Assembly (NCBI GenBank): GCA_963921195.1
Contig: OY992540.1
Location: 21,774,262-21,838,261, forward strand
DNA length: 64,000 nucleotides
DNA from: Pegoplata infirma
Taxonomy: Eukaryota > Arthropoda > Insecta > Diptera > Anthomyiidae
Reading direction: 5' to 3'
The first letter of the stretch is position 1. Each line of letters opens with the position of its first letter. The notes below the pieces were generated by a model. That model made no database searches. It was not told the origin of the DNA and worked only from the letters and a program-made list of their open reading frames with translations. Positions 1 to 11,379 of the stretch are shown here, piece by piece. The position numbers were made by a program, and so were the translations under genes.

Positions 1-257
1 ATAAGACATATATGTGCCAAATTTTAGGAGTCTAGCACTTTTATTTTGGACTGTATCGTGTCTTCCACAGACGGACGGACGGACAGACGGACAGACGGAC
101 GGACAGACGGACGGACGGACAGCCGGACATCGCTAGAATGTCTTAGAATCGATCACTGATCAATAATATATATACTTTATGGGGTCATAGACCGATACTT
201 CGATGCGTTACACACGGAATGACAAAGTGAGTATACCCCCATACTGTAGTTGGAGGG
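1..257 (+). mobile_element. mini-me/DINE-like element, family I, 3' part cut by window edge
   Basis: Contains a (GACG/GACA)n tract at about 67-124, then ACATCGCTAGAATGTC, a TATATATAC tract, a conserved block ending in the ACACGGAATGACAAAGTG motif, and the terminal GGAGGGTATAAAAA. This order recurs in other family I copies (40163-40701, 57136-59634). A GTCY tract plus a TA tract separated by a conserved core is the published hallmark of dipteran mini-me elements. Assignment to non-autonomous Helentrons follows from that resemblance and is inference. The 5' part lies outside the window. No coding capacity. Confidence 0.75.
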
Positions 258-326
258 TATAAAAAGCTTAAAAACCATATCTGCTATTTCTAATCTTAAG
301 CATGTTTTCAATATGATGAAATAAAT

Positions 327-851
327 TTTTATACCCTCCAACCACAGTATGGGGGTATACTCACTTTGTCATTCCGTGTGTAACGCATCGAAATATCGGT
401 CTAGGACCCCATAAAGTATATATATTATGGATCAGTGATCCATTCTAAGACATTCTAGCGATGTCCGTCTGTCCGTCTGTGGAAGACACGATACAGTCCA
501 AAGTAAAGGAGCTAGACTCCTGAATTTGGCACGAATATGTCTAATGGTATTGGGCTGGTTAAGTCCGAACATGGGCAAAATCGGATCAGGGGGAAAAAGT
601 TCCCCTCTTAAGAACTAAACAACCCTCTAAAAAAATCCATTTTTTATAGGGTTTTTATACTTTTGATTAGCAAACGAAACATTTTTGTGTCAAAAGAAGT
701 TCAAAGTCTTGCAGTTAGATCCAGGAAGGTTGGCGCCCACCGACGTACCTCCCCCCCCCCCCAAAAAAAAAAGACGTCCCTGTTTTTTTTTACGTGTTGG
801 AGGGTATAATAGATTCGGCACAGCCGAATTTACACTCTCACTTGTTTTTTT
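327..851 (-). mobile_element. mini-me/DINE-like element, family I, complete copy
   Basis: Complete copy in reverse orientation, about 525 bp. It runs from TTTATACCCTCCAACCAC through the TATATATT tract and a short GTCCGTCTGTCCGTCTGTG tract. A C14 run followed by an A run lies at about 748-770. It ends in a hairpin (ATTCGGC-ACA-GCCGAAT) and ACTCTCACTTGTTTTT. It faces the copy at 1-257, only about 70 bp away, so the two form an inverted pair. An ORF of 70 codons across the C/A run is a composition artefact. Confidence 0.75.
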
Positions 852-859
852 TATTTTTT

Positions 860-2180
860 TCCCCAAAAATTTTGAAAATTTTGATATTCTGGCTTGAAAA
901 CCCTACAATGGTCTGGGGCATTCGACTGGCATTTTTTTGTCAACTTTCGATTTTCCCAAGTTTTATTGTCCTAGGTCTAAAACTTATGTGGTCAAATTTG
1001 ATGTCAATCGGAGTAAATTAACCCGTGGCGCCCGGCGGTCAAAGTTTAGGATTTTTGAACAATTTTTAAAAATAAAATTAAAAAAATATTTATCTTTCGA
1101 CACATCATATTTGTTAATTTCGGTGCGCTGGGCACGAATATCAAAAAAAAAATTAAAATCGCTCAATCGGTTTTCCGGATATCGCTATTTGAAATTTGCA
1201 AAAAAAATGGCGGTTTTTTCCTACGTTCAAGAAATTTTTTAAAAAAAGTCTCAAAATTTCATTCCGCCGACCCTTTTGTAGAGCTTGAACAATCTTTTAT
1301 TTAAAACTAATTTGAGCCGAATCCGATAATTTTAAACCGTGGCGCCCATCGATCAAAGTTTTGGCTTTTTAAAAACTTTTTACCAAAAACCCTAAACTTT
1401 GATCGAAGGGTGCCACGGGTTAAAATGATCGGATTTGGCTCAAATTAAGCTTAAATGAAAGATGGTATCAAGCTCTATGAAAGGGTTAAAATAAAGAAAT
1501 TTTTAGAGTTTAAAAAAAAAAAAATCTTAAACGTAGGAAAATAGCGCCCATTTTGCAATTTTTTGACAAATTTTAAATGGCGATATCTCGAAAACCGTTC
1601 GACCGATTTTATAAATTTTTTGTTATTCGTATTCAGCATGCTAAGATATATTTTATTTTTATTTTTTCATTTTCAAAAAACCAAAATTTTGGTTGAAATT
1701 TTCCAAAAGTCCAAAACTTTGATCGGAGGGCGCCACGGCTTAAAAGGACCGGATTTGGCTCAAATTAGTTTTAAATTAAAGATTTTTTTGAGCTCTACAA
1801 AAGGCTGGGCGGAATGAAATTTTGAGACTTTTTTTTTTAATTTTTTGAACGTAGGAAAAAACCGCCATTTTTTGCAAAATTTCAAATAGCGAACGTTGGA
1901 AAAAACCGCCATTTTTTGCAAAATTTCAAATAGCGATATCTCAAAAACTGTTCGACCGATTTTATTTTTTTTTTTTTTTTTGATGTGTCGAAAGATATAT
2001 TTATTTTTTATTTTTTTTTTTTAATTTTTCAAAAATCTAAAACTTAATTTAATCCGATTGACCTCAAATTGGTACCACATGAGGTTTAGGCCTAGTAGAA
2101 TAAAAAAATGCCCGGACTTTGAAAATCGGAAAAGAAAAAAACTTTGCTATACAGAAAAATGCCAGTCTACTGGGGCATGT
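860..2180. repeat. Inverted and tandem array of ~330-bp modules
   Basis: One module lies inverted at about 1020-1380 and two lie in tandem at about 1385-1700 and 1700-2045, so the block folds back around 1383. Each module reads: AAACTTTGATCGGAGGG and a GCCACGG box, a block ending GGATTTGGCTCAAATTA, AACGTAGGAAAAA, then GCGATATCTCGAAAACCG-TTCGACCGATTTT. Outer flanks also match in inverted orientation (AAAATGCCAGTC near 2159 against its complement near 920). A 30-bp segment is duplicated at 1888-1930. Modules recur at 37.9-40.1 kb, and a fragment lies at about 27890-27985. Non-coding; class unknown. Confidence 0.7.
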
Positions 2181-3380
2181 ATGAGCAAAATGCTTATTTC
2201 TTATCCGATTTTAATTCTATTAGACTTTTTGGAAAGGTAATTTAATACCATTTTCATATTATTTCTCAGAAAATTTAACAAAAAATAACAAATACCATAA
2301 TTTTTCTAAAAACTAGAAAAAAGGGGTTTTTCTTTCATTTAAGAATGTCCCAAAACTTCAATCTATTTTCGGCACGAGTTATTTTTAGCCGATTGTCGCC
2401 AAATATTGGCTCACTCATTTTTAGATACTAAAGAACAATTTAGGACCCTACCAGGTATAAAAAGGTGATTTTCGTTTATAAGGACACCTCTAGGGACCAC
2501 TGGATCAGAAAAACCTATCCTATGACTAGTTCAACACGGATCAGTTCCATAACCAGTAGAAATGTGTCATTTGTTACTTAACTGGCATGTCCATTTCATA
2601 CAAAAGTACGACACTAGAACTGGTCCTCTACTGCTCCCCTTTTCCGCAGGGAAGTTCTCAACACAGCTCTGTGGTATGTCAAAGGACTTCAGAGTTTATA
2701 TGTGCTAGACTCTGAGGTCCTTGTCAAAAAATTTATTTACCTTAAAAGAACGAAATTTAAACGTTCTTCATTGGATTACAATGCTAAAATAAATAAACAT
2801 GGCGTTATAATCTACTAAAGTAGTAAAAGCAACCTATGGCCCCTTGTTTTAAAAGAAAGAAAAACAACAATAAAATATTAACAAAAAAAAAACGAAAACC
2901 TTAAATCAGCATATTAATACCACGACATGCAGACAGACAGATAGATAGACATTATATCTGTTCAGTCAACTGTAACTGTCATATGACGACATACTTGAAA
3001 ATACAATACAAATACAAGTTATGATAACAAACAGTAAGAGTATTAAAGTAATAGAATATCACAGACTGTGTGTGTGTTTGTGTCTGTGTGTATGCCAAAC
3101 ATGCATTAATCCTTGGCATACAAACATGCACTCCATTAAAAAAATTTTATATTCTAAATACCGCGTATAAATTTTCAACCACTCAATGTTTTTTTTTATA
3201 TTTTTCCAAAATAACATACAATGTGTAGTTGAGAACATTATATTATTTATGGGCTTTAATGTTGTTTTTTTGTTATTGTTTATATTAAAACTCCTCATTT
3301 CATACAATGTCCTCTTATCTAAAAATAACGTACGTTAAACATATCCTGGCCATTTCTATACACTTTTCGATATAAAAATG
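2181..3380. other. Unassigned stretch without a gene
   Basis: No gene or recognised TE seen. The part at 2440-2740 is less AT-rich and more complex than its surroundings and could be unique sequence. Short simple repeats occur: GACA/GATA at about 2928-2950 and (TG)n-like at 3065-3093. ORFs here are short and low in complexity. Confidence 0.4.
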
Positions 3381-3473
3381 TATGTACACTGAGGAAAAAA
3401 ATCGTAGTCAAATTAAATATTTTCATACTCATTTTTAAAATATTTTTAAAAAAAAAATTTATTAATGTAATTG

Positions 3474-4287
3474 CGATTAATTTTTATTAAAAAATAAAAA
3501 TTGTTTTATTCGACCTTTAAAATATTATATTTTGAGGATGTTTATTCTAGCTCGAGGTCATTATTTTCTTTACTAATTAAAACCATGATATTCTCATAGC
3601 ATAATTTTCAAGAAAATTATTTTTTTGTTTTAAATTTATTTATGTTGGTCATTTTTGCAAGACTTAATCGACACGTGTTTCGGAATTTGTCAAGATTCCA
3701 TTGTCAAGATTATTTAGCAAAAATAGAAACGATTTACTACTACAAAGTAGCAAACGAGTCTAATGACAAATCGTTTGTGCACAAACTAGAATATTAATAC
3801 ATATTCGCCACTATTCACAATAAGAATTAGAAAGACGAAGAAATTGTACCATACTAATAAGGCAACGATTGTCAATAACCAACAAAAATATTTAAAACAA
3901 TTTTACATACGATAGTCCATTGGACTACAACAATATGTTATTTGTGTTGCTGTTGTGAGAAATACTCCATATTAGGGTTATTCATCACATGGCGTGCCAA
4001 CCATTATGTTCAAATTCTGATTAATTTTTATTAAAAAATAAAAATTGTTTTATTCGACCCTTAAAATATTATATTTTGAGGATGTTTATTCGGGCTCGAG
4101 GTCATTATTTTCTTTACTAATTAAAACCATGATATTCTCATAGCATAATTTTCAAGATTTTTTTTTTTTGTTTTAAATTTATTTATGTTGGTCATTTTTG
4201 CAAGACAATGACCAACATAAATAAATTTAAAACAAAAAAAAATTAATTTTCTTGAAAATTATCCTATGAAAATATCATGGTTTTAAA
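3474..4287. mobile_element. Direct-terminal-repeat element, copy 1, with inverted tail
   Basis: A ~185-bp repeat (GATTAATTTTTATTAAAAAA to TTATGTTGGTCATTTTTGC) occurs at 3474-3660 and again, in the same direction, at about 4018-4205. It flanks a ~360-bp internal segment that includes ATCGACACGTGTTTCGG and CATGGCGTGCCAACC. Directly after the second copy, part of the repeat follows inverted (4206-4287). The same unit is found in reverse at 44769-45554. The layout resembles a tiny LTR-type or Penelope-type element, or a 545-bp monomer in 1.3 copies. No TG...CA ends and no clear TSD were found. No coding capacity. Confidence 0.6.
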
Positions 4288-4599
4288 CATTTGACGTTTA
4301 ACCTCAATTTATTAAAAAACGGCTCTGCTAAAGATTTTGATTTTCATGGAAATATAGTAGTGCGGCACCCCAGATTCATAAACAAGAGAGAAATTTACAG
4401 TGGTCGTAATTTGGGGTTAATGTTGTTTCGGGCGAGCCGTGCATTTTTAATTTTTTCTATTTCCTCCTACCAAACATTTTTTAAAAACACATAGGTGGTT
4501 TTGTTGGAGCAGCGACGATGTAACTTAATTTCTGTATACATTTCTGTGTTTTATATTAAATGAATATTTTAGGAAATAGTAGGTATAAATAAAAGTATA
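4288..4599. other. Unassigned stretch without a gene
   Basis: A 67-codon ORF (4291-4494) has mixed composition but no recognisable domain. The stretch includes GGTCGTAATTTGGGG and CGGGCGAGCCGTGC, unusually GC-rich for this window. No repeat partner was noticed. Confidence 0.3.
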
Positions 4600-5240
4600 T
4601 TCCTACACACAAAATAATATCGTATATTTTATTTTAATTAAAATTTTAATTGTTTTTTAATTTAATTTTAAATAAACTTTTAATTAATATAATTAATTGT
4701 TTAATTAAATTTTTAACTTTATTTTAATTAATATTTTAATTGTTTTCAAATTTAATATTAATTAAGTATTTTATTTATATAATTAAATGTTTAATTAAAT
4801 TTCTAGCTTTACTTATTTTTTTTGTTTTGTTTTCCGTGTGTGTGCGAGTGTGTGTTTTTCTCTTGCATTGTATTACATACAAAAAAAATACTTAAGTATA
4901 AAAAGTTTGTTGAAAGTTTTTTTTATTTTTCGCATAGGTTTTTGAATTCTCATTTTGTTTATAGTTTTATGTGTGTGTATATGAAAGGTTTATAATCAAC
5001 TTTATAAAATCATCTCACTGACTATGTCTTTACGGCATAAATAAATTTGGTAAAGTTTGAAGAAATATTTTTTTTAAACTATTTTATTTAAAAAGAATGT
5101 TTTTACAAATTATTTTTTTTTTTAAATATAATATTTTTAATTAATTTTTTTAATTTATTCAATTAAAATTTTAATTATTTTTTTTTTAAATTTTAATTAA
5201 ATTTTTTAATTTATAGTATTAAGTTTTTAATTAAATAAAT
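4600..5240. repeat. TTTAATTAA-rich low-complexity DNA
   Basis: Long runs built from TTTTAATTAA and its variants at about 4620-4810 and 5100-5240, with a (TG)n-like stretch at 4838-4855. The same low-complexity sequence resumes after the foldback, at about 7309-7480. The foldback therefore inserted into it. Confidence 0.6.
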
Positions 5241-7308
5241 ATGGGGGTTTTCGTGTCAACTGACACAACTTTTGAAACCGATGTCTTCCGATCGGGATGA
5301 AATTTGCACCAAGGTTAGTCCTATTGGATAGTAGTTCAGACACAATTTAGAGGGGGTCGAAATTTGACATTTTGGCCAAAGAGGTGTTTATTATCATCCA
5401 TGTAACTTCCTACCTATTGTTTTTAGCAAAATGTGTCCCAAAGAGTTTAGATAGCTATTTCTTCAGTCTTTCGAAAAAAAATTATAAAAAAAATAAAAAA
5501 AAAATTTTTGATTTTTTTTCTTAAAAATCTAAAACTTTTTTGACTATTTCCTCAAATTGGGCCCTTTTTTTTTTTTTTTTTTGATTCAAAAGAAAGCTTA
5601 GGTCTTTTCCTTTAAGAGCTATGGGGTCGCTTAGTGGGATGCGAGTGGGATATCTATGAAAAAATTATTTTTTTTACTTTGGAACACAAAAACGGTTCTT
5701 CAATTTGCACTATTAGGCGTGGGATAGCTAACCAGTTTTCGATTTCGATCCGCGATACCCTCTAATTTTTATAGGTTCGAAAAAGAAAGCACGAGCCAAA
5801 AAATGAGGGCGGTGGGGTTGGGCCATATGGCTCCTCATCGGGGTCAAAATTGGGCGTAAAGAGGTTACAATCCTCAAAAAGCCCCACAACTGCCCTAGAA
5901 CTGCCAACGGAGGGGTGCAATGTGAGACCGACCTCTATTAATTTTCTGCCCCCAACATTTTTCTTGAATATACTAACCTCTATTTCCACTTCCTAAGGGG
6001 GCTCCCATACAAAATGACATTTTTATAAAATTTGCTCCTACCGCTCTAACTGTCCATAGGGTGCCCCTAGAGAAGTAAAATATATGACCGACCCCCAATA
6101 TTTTTTCATCTCCAACATTTTCTCAGAATATACCTACCCTTTATTTTCAACTCTTAAGGGGGTCCCCATACATTTTTTTTTATTTTTTTATTAGTTTTTA
6201 AAAATACATGTTTTAATAACGTATGGGAGCCCTTAAGGAGTGGAGATAGGATATTATTATGTTCGGACAAAATGTTGGTAACTAAAAAATAATGGGGGTT
6301 GGTCATAATTTTTGCCTCTCTAGGAGGCATAATAAAATAAAAGAAATGTATGGGGACCACCTTAAGGGTTAAAGATACATTGTAGGTGTGTTCGCAAAAA
6401 ATGTTGGAATTAATAAAATAATGGGGGTCGGTCATACATTTGGCTCCACTTGGGGCACTTTAGGGTAAGTTAGAATGGTAGGATCAAATTTGTTAAAAAC
6501 GTTTTGTATGGGAGCCCCCATAGGAAGTGGAAATAGGGGTAAGGTATGTTCAAGAAAAATGTTGGGGCAGAAAATTATTGGAGGTTCGTCTCACATTGCA
6601 CCCCTCCAGGGGCTTTTCTAGGGCAGTTTTGGGGCTTTTTGGGGATTTTACCTCTTTACGCACAACTTTGACCCCGATGAGGGGCCATATGGCACCACCC
6701 CACCGCCCTTATTTTTTTGGCTCGTGCTTTCTTTTTCGAACTTATAAAAATTAGAGGGTATCGCGGATCGAAATCGAAAACTGGTTAGCTATACCACGCC
6801 TAATAGTTTAAATTGAAGAACCGTTTTTTGTGTTCCAAAGTTAAAAAAATAATTTTTTTATAGATATCCCACTCGCAGCCCACTAAGCGACCCCATAGCT
6901 CTTAAAGGAAAAGACCTAAGCTTTCTTTTGAATCAAAAAAAAAAAAAAAAAAGTGCCCAATTTGAGGAAAAAGTCAAAAAAGTTTTAGATTTTTAAGAAA
7001 AAAAATCAAAAATTTTTTTTTTATTTTTTTTTATAATTTTTTTTCGAAAGACTGAAGAAATAGCTATCAAAACTCTTTGGGACATATTTTGCTAAAAACA
7101 ATAGGTTAGAAGTTACATGGATGAGAATAAACACCTCTTTGGCCAAAATGTCAAATTTCGACCCCCTCTAACTCAGAGAGTCCTTGACCGATCTCGCTGA
7201 AAAATTGTGTCTGAACTACTATCCAATAGGACTAACCTTGGTGCAAATTTCATCCCGATCGGAAGACATCGGTTTTAAAAGTTGTGTCAGTTGACACGAA
7301 AACCCCAT
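5241..7308. mobile_element. 2.07-kb foldback element
   Basis: Ends are ATGGGGGTTTTCGTGTCAAC and its near complement GTTGACACGAAAACCCCAT. The two arms pair over about 930 bp (5241-6171 with 6337-7308) around a centre near 6250. Mirrored landmarks: CCGATCGGGATGAAATTTGC near both ends, and the GGCTCGTGCTTTCTTTTTCG segment near 5770-5800 and 6718-6740. The inner arms (GACCGACCCCCA, GGGTCCCCATAC) are shared with the GGGGCATTCC-ended elements at 45.9 and 61.2 kb. The element splits AT-rich DNA, but I cannot fix a TSD. The ORFs at 5762-5989 (-) and 6527-6754 (+) are the two arms of the palindrome, not genes. Confidence 0.75.
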
Positions 7309-8334
7309 ATCCATTTATTTTTAATTAACGACATACAAATATTTTTAATTTATTTACGCATTTTAGTGATTGGTTCGGATTTAATTAATTTTTTAATTAA
7401 ATTAAATTAAATATTTTTTTTATTTTTTTCTGTGTAGTATTTAATTTTAAATTAAATCATTTTAATTTGATTATGCGCGCTTTTGATCTAAAAAAAAACA
7501 TTTTCAAATCAAAATTGTTTTATTTTATTTTTAAAAAGTTGTTCTTTACTTAAATGATTTTCAAATTGAGTAAAAAACTAAATTTTTTGACTTTTGTCAC
7601 TGTTTTTTTTTTCAATATGAGATTGTTTTTGCTTGATTTGAGAATGTTTTTTTCTTAGTGTATATTATGATCATTATGTTATTGTTGTTGTTTGTACATG
7701 TATTTTCATTTGCTTAGAATGATGACACCACCACTATCATTATCGTTAGCGGTGATACTTTAGCCGTACCATCACCACCACCATTCATTTTTCTGGTTTG
7801 TCTGGGTAGGAACATAAGTATCTATTTTCTGTGATTTGTGGAGGGTTTTCTGTGTTGGTTTTAATAACTATCACACAAGGGGCTTGTAGAGAGATTTTAT
7901 TTATGAAAATTCTAACTTCCGTATTGCATAAGTTTAGAAATTGCAATGGCTGCTTTTTTTTGTGGATTATTGTTGTTGCTGTTTGCTTTTATATAAAAAA
8001 AAAGTATCTATTTTCAAGATTTCGGTATTTAAAATAATCTTGATAACAATAACAGCAGATGATTGGCGTGAGACATGATTTCTGTTTTCTGTTTTTTTTT
8101 TTGTTGGGTTTTGCCTGTTGTCGCTGTTAATAATGACATGAAAGTCATTCGAATAAAAATGGTGATTTTATGTTTTATGGGAAACAATTTCTTTTTGATG
8201 GGAATAATTAAAAATTTAAATTTTAGGTTGTTCTTACACGAAATCTGATATAAATTATATTTTATGAAGTTTTCAATATTAAACATGAACCCGATTATAG
8301 ACGTCTTAAAGTAAAAATCAAATGGAGTAAAACT
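7309..8334. other. Unassigned stretch without a gene
   Basis: Low-complexity TTTAATTAA sequence to about 7480, then mixed sequence with CACCACCACTATCATTATC and ACCATCACCACCACCATTC at about 7720-7790. GTTGTTGCTG-type runs occur near 7970 and 8040. This could be single-copy fly DNA, but no exon was recognised. Confidence 0.35.
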
Positions 8335-8800
8335 ACATTTACAGTTTTTCATTTCGTGATCCTGTTTTCTTTTAAAAGGATACATTTTGTAAAATACTTC
8401 TGAAATATTTGTGCTTGTCCTAGGAAGCCACTGGTGATGGCAAATTAAAGAGGGGGATCTTCTCTAATTTTTCCATTTATTTATTTTGCCATATCAGGAT
8501 AAAAGGATGTGAATAAAGTTATTTAAAAACTTTATCAAAATACTTTGTTGAACATTTTGAATGATATTGAAGAAAGCATTTTTGAAAGGGCGTAACTTAG
8601 CTTCTTTTTTCTGATATGTAAAAATAATAAAATTAGGGGAGATCCTCGTCTTTAATTTGATATTACTAGCGGTATTCTAGGACAAGTACAAATAATAAAA
8701 AAAATATTTTATAAAATTTAATCCTCCAAAATTTGAAGTCCTTTTAAAAGGAAACAGGATCACGAAATGAAAAACTGTCAATGCACTTTTACTACATTAA
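8335..8800. mobile_element. Foldback MITE, CAGGATCACGAAA family, copy 1
   Basis: The left arm starts ACAGTTTTTCATTTCGTGAT; the right arm ends CACGAAATGAAAAACTGT. Both arms carry TCCTAGGA(A/T) and a GATCTTCTCTAATTTT-like block; the centre is near 8565. A diverged second copy lies at 14020-14475. Its minus-strand ORF (8029-8385) is spurious. Superfamily unknown. Confidence 0.6.
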
Positions 8801-9124
8801 GTCTCTAGTTTAAAACATTTATTATCCAGTTCGTGTTTAATATTTTTTTTTTAATATTTTTTGACCGGTGTAATCGGCCGAACGACTGTGCGTATAGAAA
8901 TCTCTGACAGGGATTATTGTAGGAGTTGTGGAAAAGTGGAAAGTTACTTGGTGATAACTAGGGATGAGATTTTCATGCACTGAAAAATCGAAAATATGCG
9001 CTTAAAATATGCGCTAAAAAATCCAAAATATGCACTAAAAAACTTAAAAATATGCACTAAAAAATTAAATGTGTACAATAAAAATTTTATTTTCATACAA
9101 AAAACTTCTTAAAAAGCGAAAAAT

Positions 9125-11134
9125 GGGGGGGGGGGGTGAAATAAAGCCATAGGCAATAAGGCCATATGGCCTTATTTCTCAATTCAATGGGAAATAAGGC
9201 CATATGGCTTACCAACATGATTGAGCATTAGACTGGGTCGACCATAAAGGAGAAAAAAAAAGTTCCCATTGTGCGGGCTTAATTTTAAAGCTTACCTCGA
9301 AAAAGTTCCATAGCCAAAATATTAGATTTTTAGGTCGCGATTTGGTACCGCCGAAATCGTTTTTTGTTCATAGCTTTGTCAGTTGATGTCCGATCGTTTT
9401 AAAAAAAAATTGTTAGAAAGTCCTCAGCGAGTACTAAAGTTGACTCATATCTGGTTTTAACCTCAGAGGTCATCTTTTTGTTATGATTGTTAGTTTCTCA
9501 TCTTTCTACCCACTTAAATGATTTTTATTTTTCCATTAAATTATAGTACTAAAAAATTCATGAAATTCTTCCCTTGGAAGTATCCAGTTAAATTTATTAA
9601 CAAAAAAGTTACATTTGATTAAGATATACAATATAAAGAAAATTAGAAAAAACACTTGTTATTATGCCTTTAAACTATATTTAATTTTTTTAGTTTGTAT
9701 TTAAATACATACGAACAAGTGTTTTAAATCTTTTTCTATGGAAATTTAAAATTGAATGTAACTTTTTTGTTAATTAATTTAAGAGGGTACTTCTAAGGGA
9801 AGAATTTCATCAATTTTTTAATGCTATAATTTAATGGAAAAATAAAAATCATTTAGGTGGGTAGAAAGCTGAGAAACTAGCACTCATGACACGAAGATGA
9901 GCTCAGAGGTCAAAACCAGAGATGGGTCAAATTTAGTACTCGCGGAGGACTTTCAAACAATTTTTTTTTAAAACGATCGGACATCAAATGACAAAGTTAT
10001 GAACAAATAACGATTTCGGCGGTACCAAATCGCGACCTAAAAATCTTATATTTTGGCTATGGAACTTTTTCGATGTAAGCTTTAAAATTAAGCCCGCACA
10101 ATGGGAACTTTTTTTTCGACCCGGTCTATTGAGCATTAAAATCATATTGATTTTGAAACCAAAGTGGAAATAAAGCCATATCAGTTGAAAATGTGCAAAT
10201 ATATTTCCCCGTAAATCCTGATATCCAAAAAAAAAATTATTTAGCGAAGCCGCTAAATTAATTTATGGAGTTTGTAATCCCTAAGCCCCGCCGAAGGTCG
10301 GCTACGCAGAAAAAAAAATTTGTTGACTATCTTTAAATTAAAAAACCACATATACCAGGAACCTCGGAACTTAGAGGGGTCTAGAGGCACCAATTTTTTA
10401 TTGGCAGGGTTTTTAATTTAAAGATTGTTTAACAAAAAGAGTTTTTCTGTGTAGCCGGCCTTCGGCCGAGCTTAGGGATTACAAAATCCATGCATTAAAC
10501 CCACCCTCTCCGCAAAGTAAAGTTTTCTAGGGCAGCAGGCCTTTGCGCTATCAAATTTGTTATGCCTCAAAAAGGCCTGATAACCAAAATAGCTTTGGTT
10601 TGCAGAGAGGGTGGGTTTAATGCATGGAGTATGTAATCCCTAAGCCCGGCCGAAGGCCGGCTACGCAGAAAACCTTTATTACAAAAACACAAATCATAGA
10701 AGTCGTAAGTTCGACATTTCGCCCAAATAAAATATTTCGGATTTTTTGACAATTTAGTTTTGCGAGAAGTAACATTTTTAGACCTATCATTTTGGGCTAT
10801 ATGTCACAGCTTGGGCGATATGACATTTACGGTTTTGGGCGATAAGACCTTGGGCGCTATGTCCGTACGCCATTTCAAACTCCATAAATGAATTTAGAGG
10901 CTTCGCTAAATAATTTTTTTTTGGGTAGAAGGATTTACGTGGAAATATATTTTTACACTCTCCGCAAAATAATGATGAACATTTTTAAAAAATATTTAAA
11001 TGAGTAACAAAGCCATATATGGCTTTATTTCCAACAGTGGTTGGTAATAACGCCATATGGCCTTATTTCTCAACTCTTTGGGAAATAAGGCCATATGGCC
11101 TTATTGCCTATGGCTTTATTTCACCCCCCCCCCC
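9125..11134 (-). mobile_element. G-run-ended foldback-rich element X, copy 1
   Basis: Inserted in the hAT element with an exact 9-bp TSD GCGAAAAAT (9116-9124 and 11135-11143). The uninterrupted hAT copy at 31 kb reads continuously across this site. Ends are G12-TGAAATAAAGCCATAGGC and the complement with C11. Close to both ends is a perfect 22-bp palindrome centred on GGCCATATGGCC (9155-9176 and 11084-11105). The interior carries GCCGGCCTTCGGCCGGGC hairpins, inverted GCATTAAACCCACCCTCTC blocks and GGAAATATATTTCC palindromes. Length is 2010 bp, about 1.1 kb without the nested 9230-10127 insertion. It lies in the orientation opposite to copy 2. Foldback and Mutator-like elements make 9-bp TSDs, so membership there is possible but unproven. 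Confidence 0.8.
9230..10127. mobile_element. 0.9-kb foldback nested in element X
   Basis: Ends AGACTGGGTCGACC and TCGACCCGGTCT. The arms pair over about 440 bp around 9680, for example CAATGGGAAC and AAGCCCGCAC mirrored at both ends and GGTACCAAATCGCGACC mirrored inside. The TSD is ATTGAGCATT, 9-10 bp (9220-9229 and 10128-10137). The second copy of element X lacks this insertion at the matching place (about 12366-12390). No ORF of note. Confidence 0.8.
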
Positions 11135-11231
11135 GCGAAAAATAGCACCGGACTTAAAAAATAAGATTTAAAACTTTAAATAAGCAAGATTTTTTTAGAA
11201 ATTCAAACAATTTACAAAAAAATTATAAAAG

Positions 11232-11269
<38 letters not shown>

Positions 11270-11379
11270 AAATTTAAAATAGTTTTTGAAAAAATAAATT
11301 TAAATTTGGGTTTTTGCTAATTTATACCAAAATATGCAAAAATATGCACTTAAAAGTTGGAAATATGCACAAAATATGC

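Noticed and set aside
3474..4205. LTR retrotransposon with ~185-bp LTRs
   Set aside because: No TG...CA ends, no TSD, no primer-binding site or polypurine tract, and an inverted partial repeat follows. Kept as an unclassified direct-repeat element.
3388..7668. TACACTGAGGAAAAAAAT at 3388 and TTTTTTTCTTAGTGTA at about 7650 as ends of one 4.3-kb element
   Set aside because: The match is short and A/T-run driven; similar MITE ends are common in this window, so pairing over 4.3 kb is not supported.
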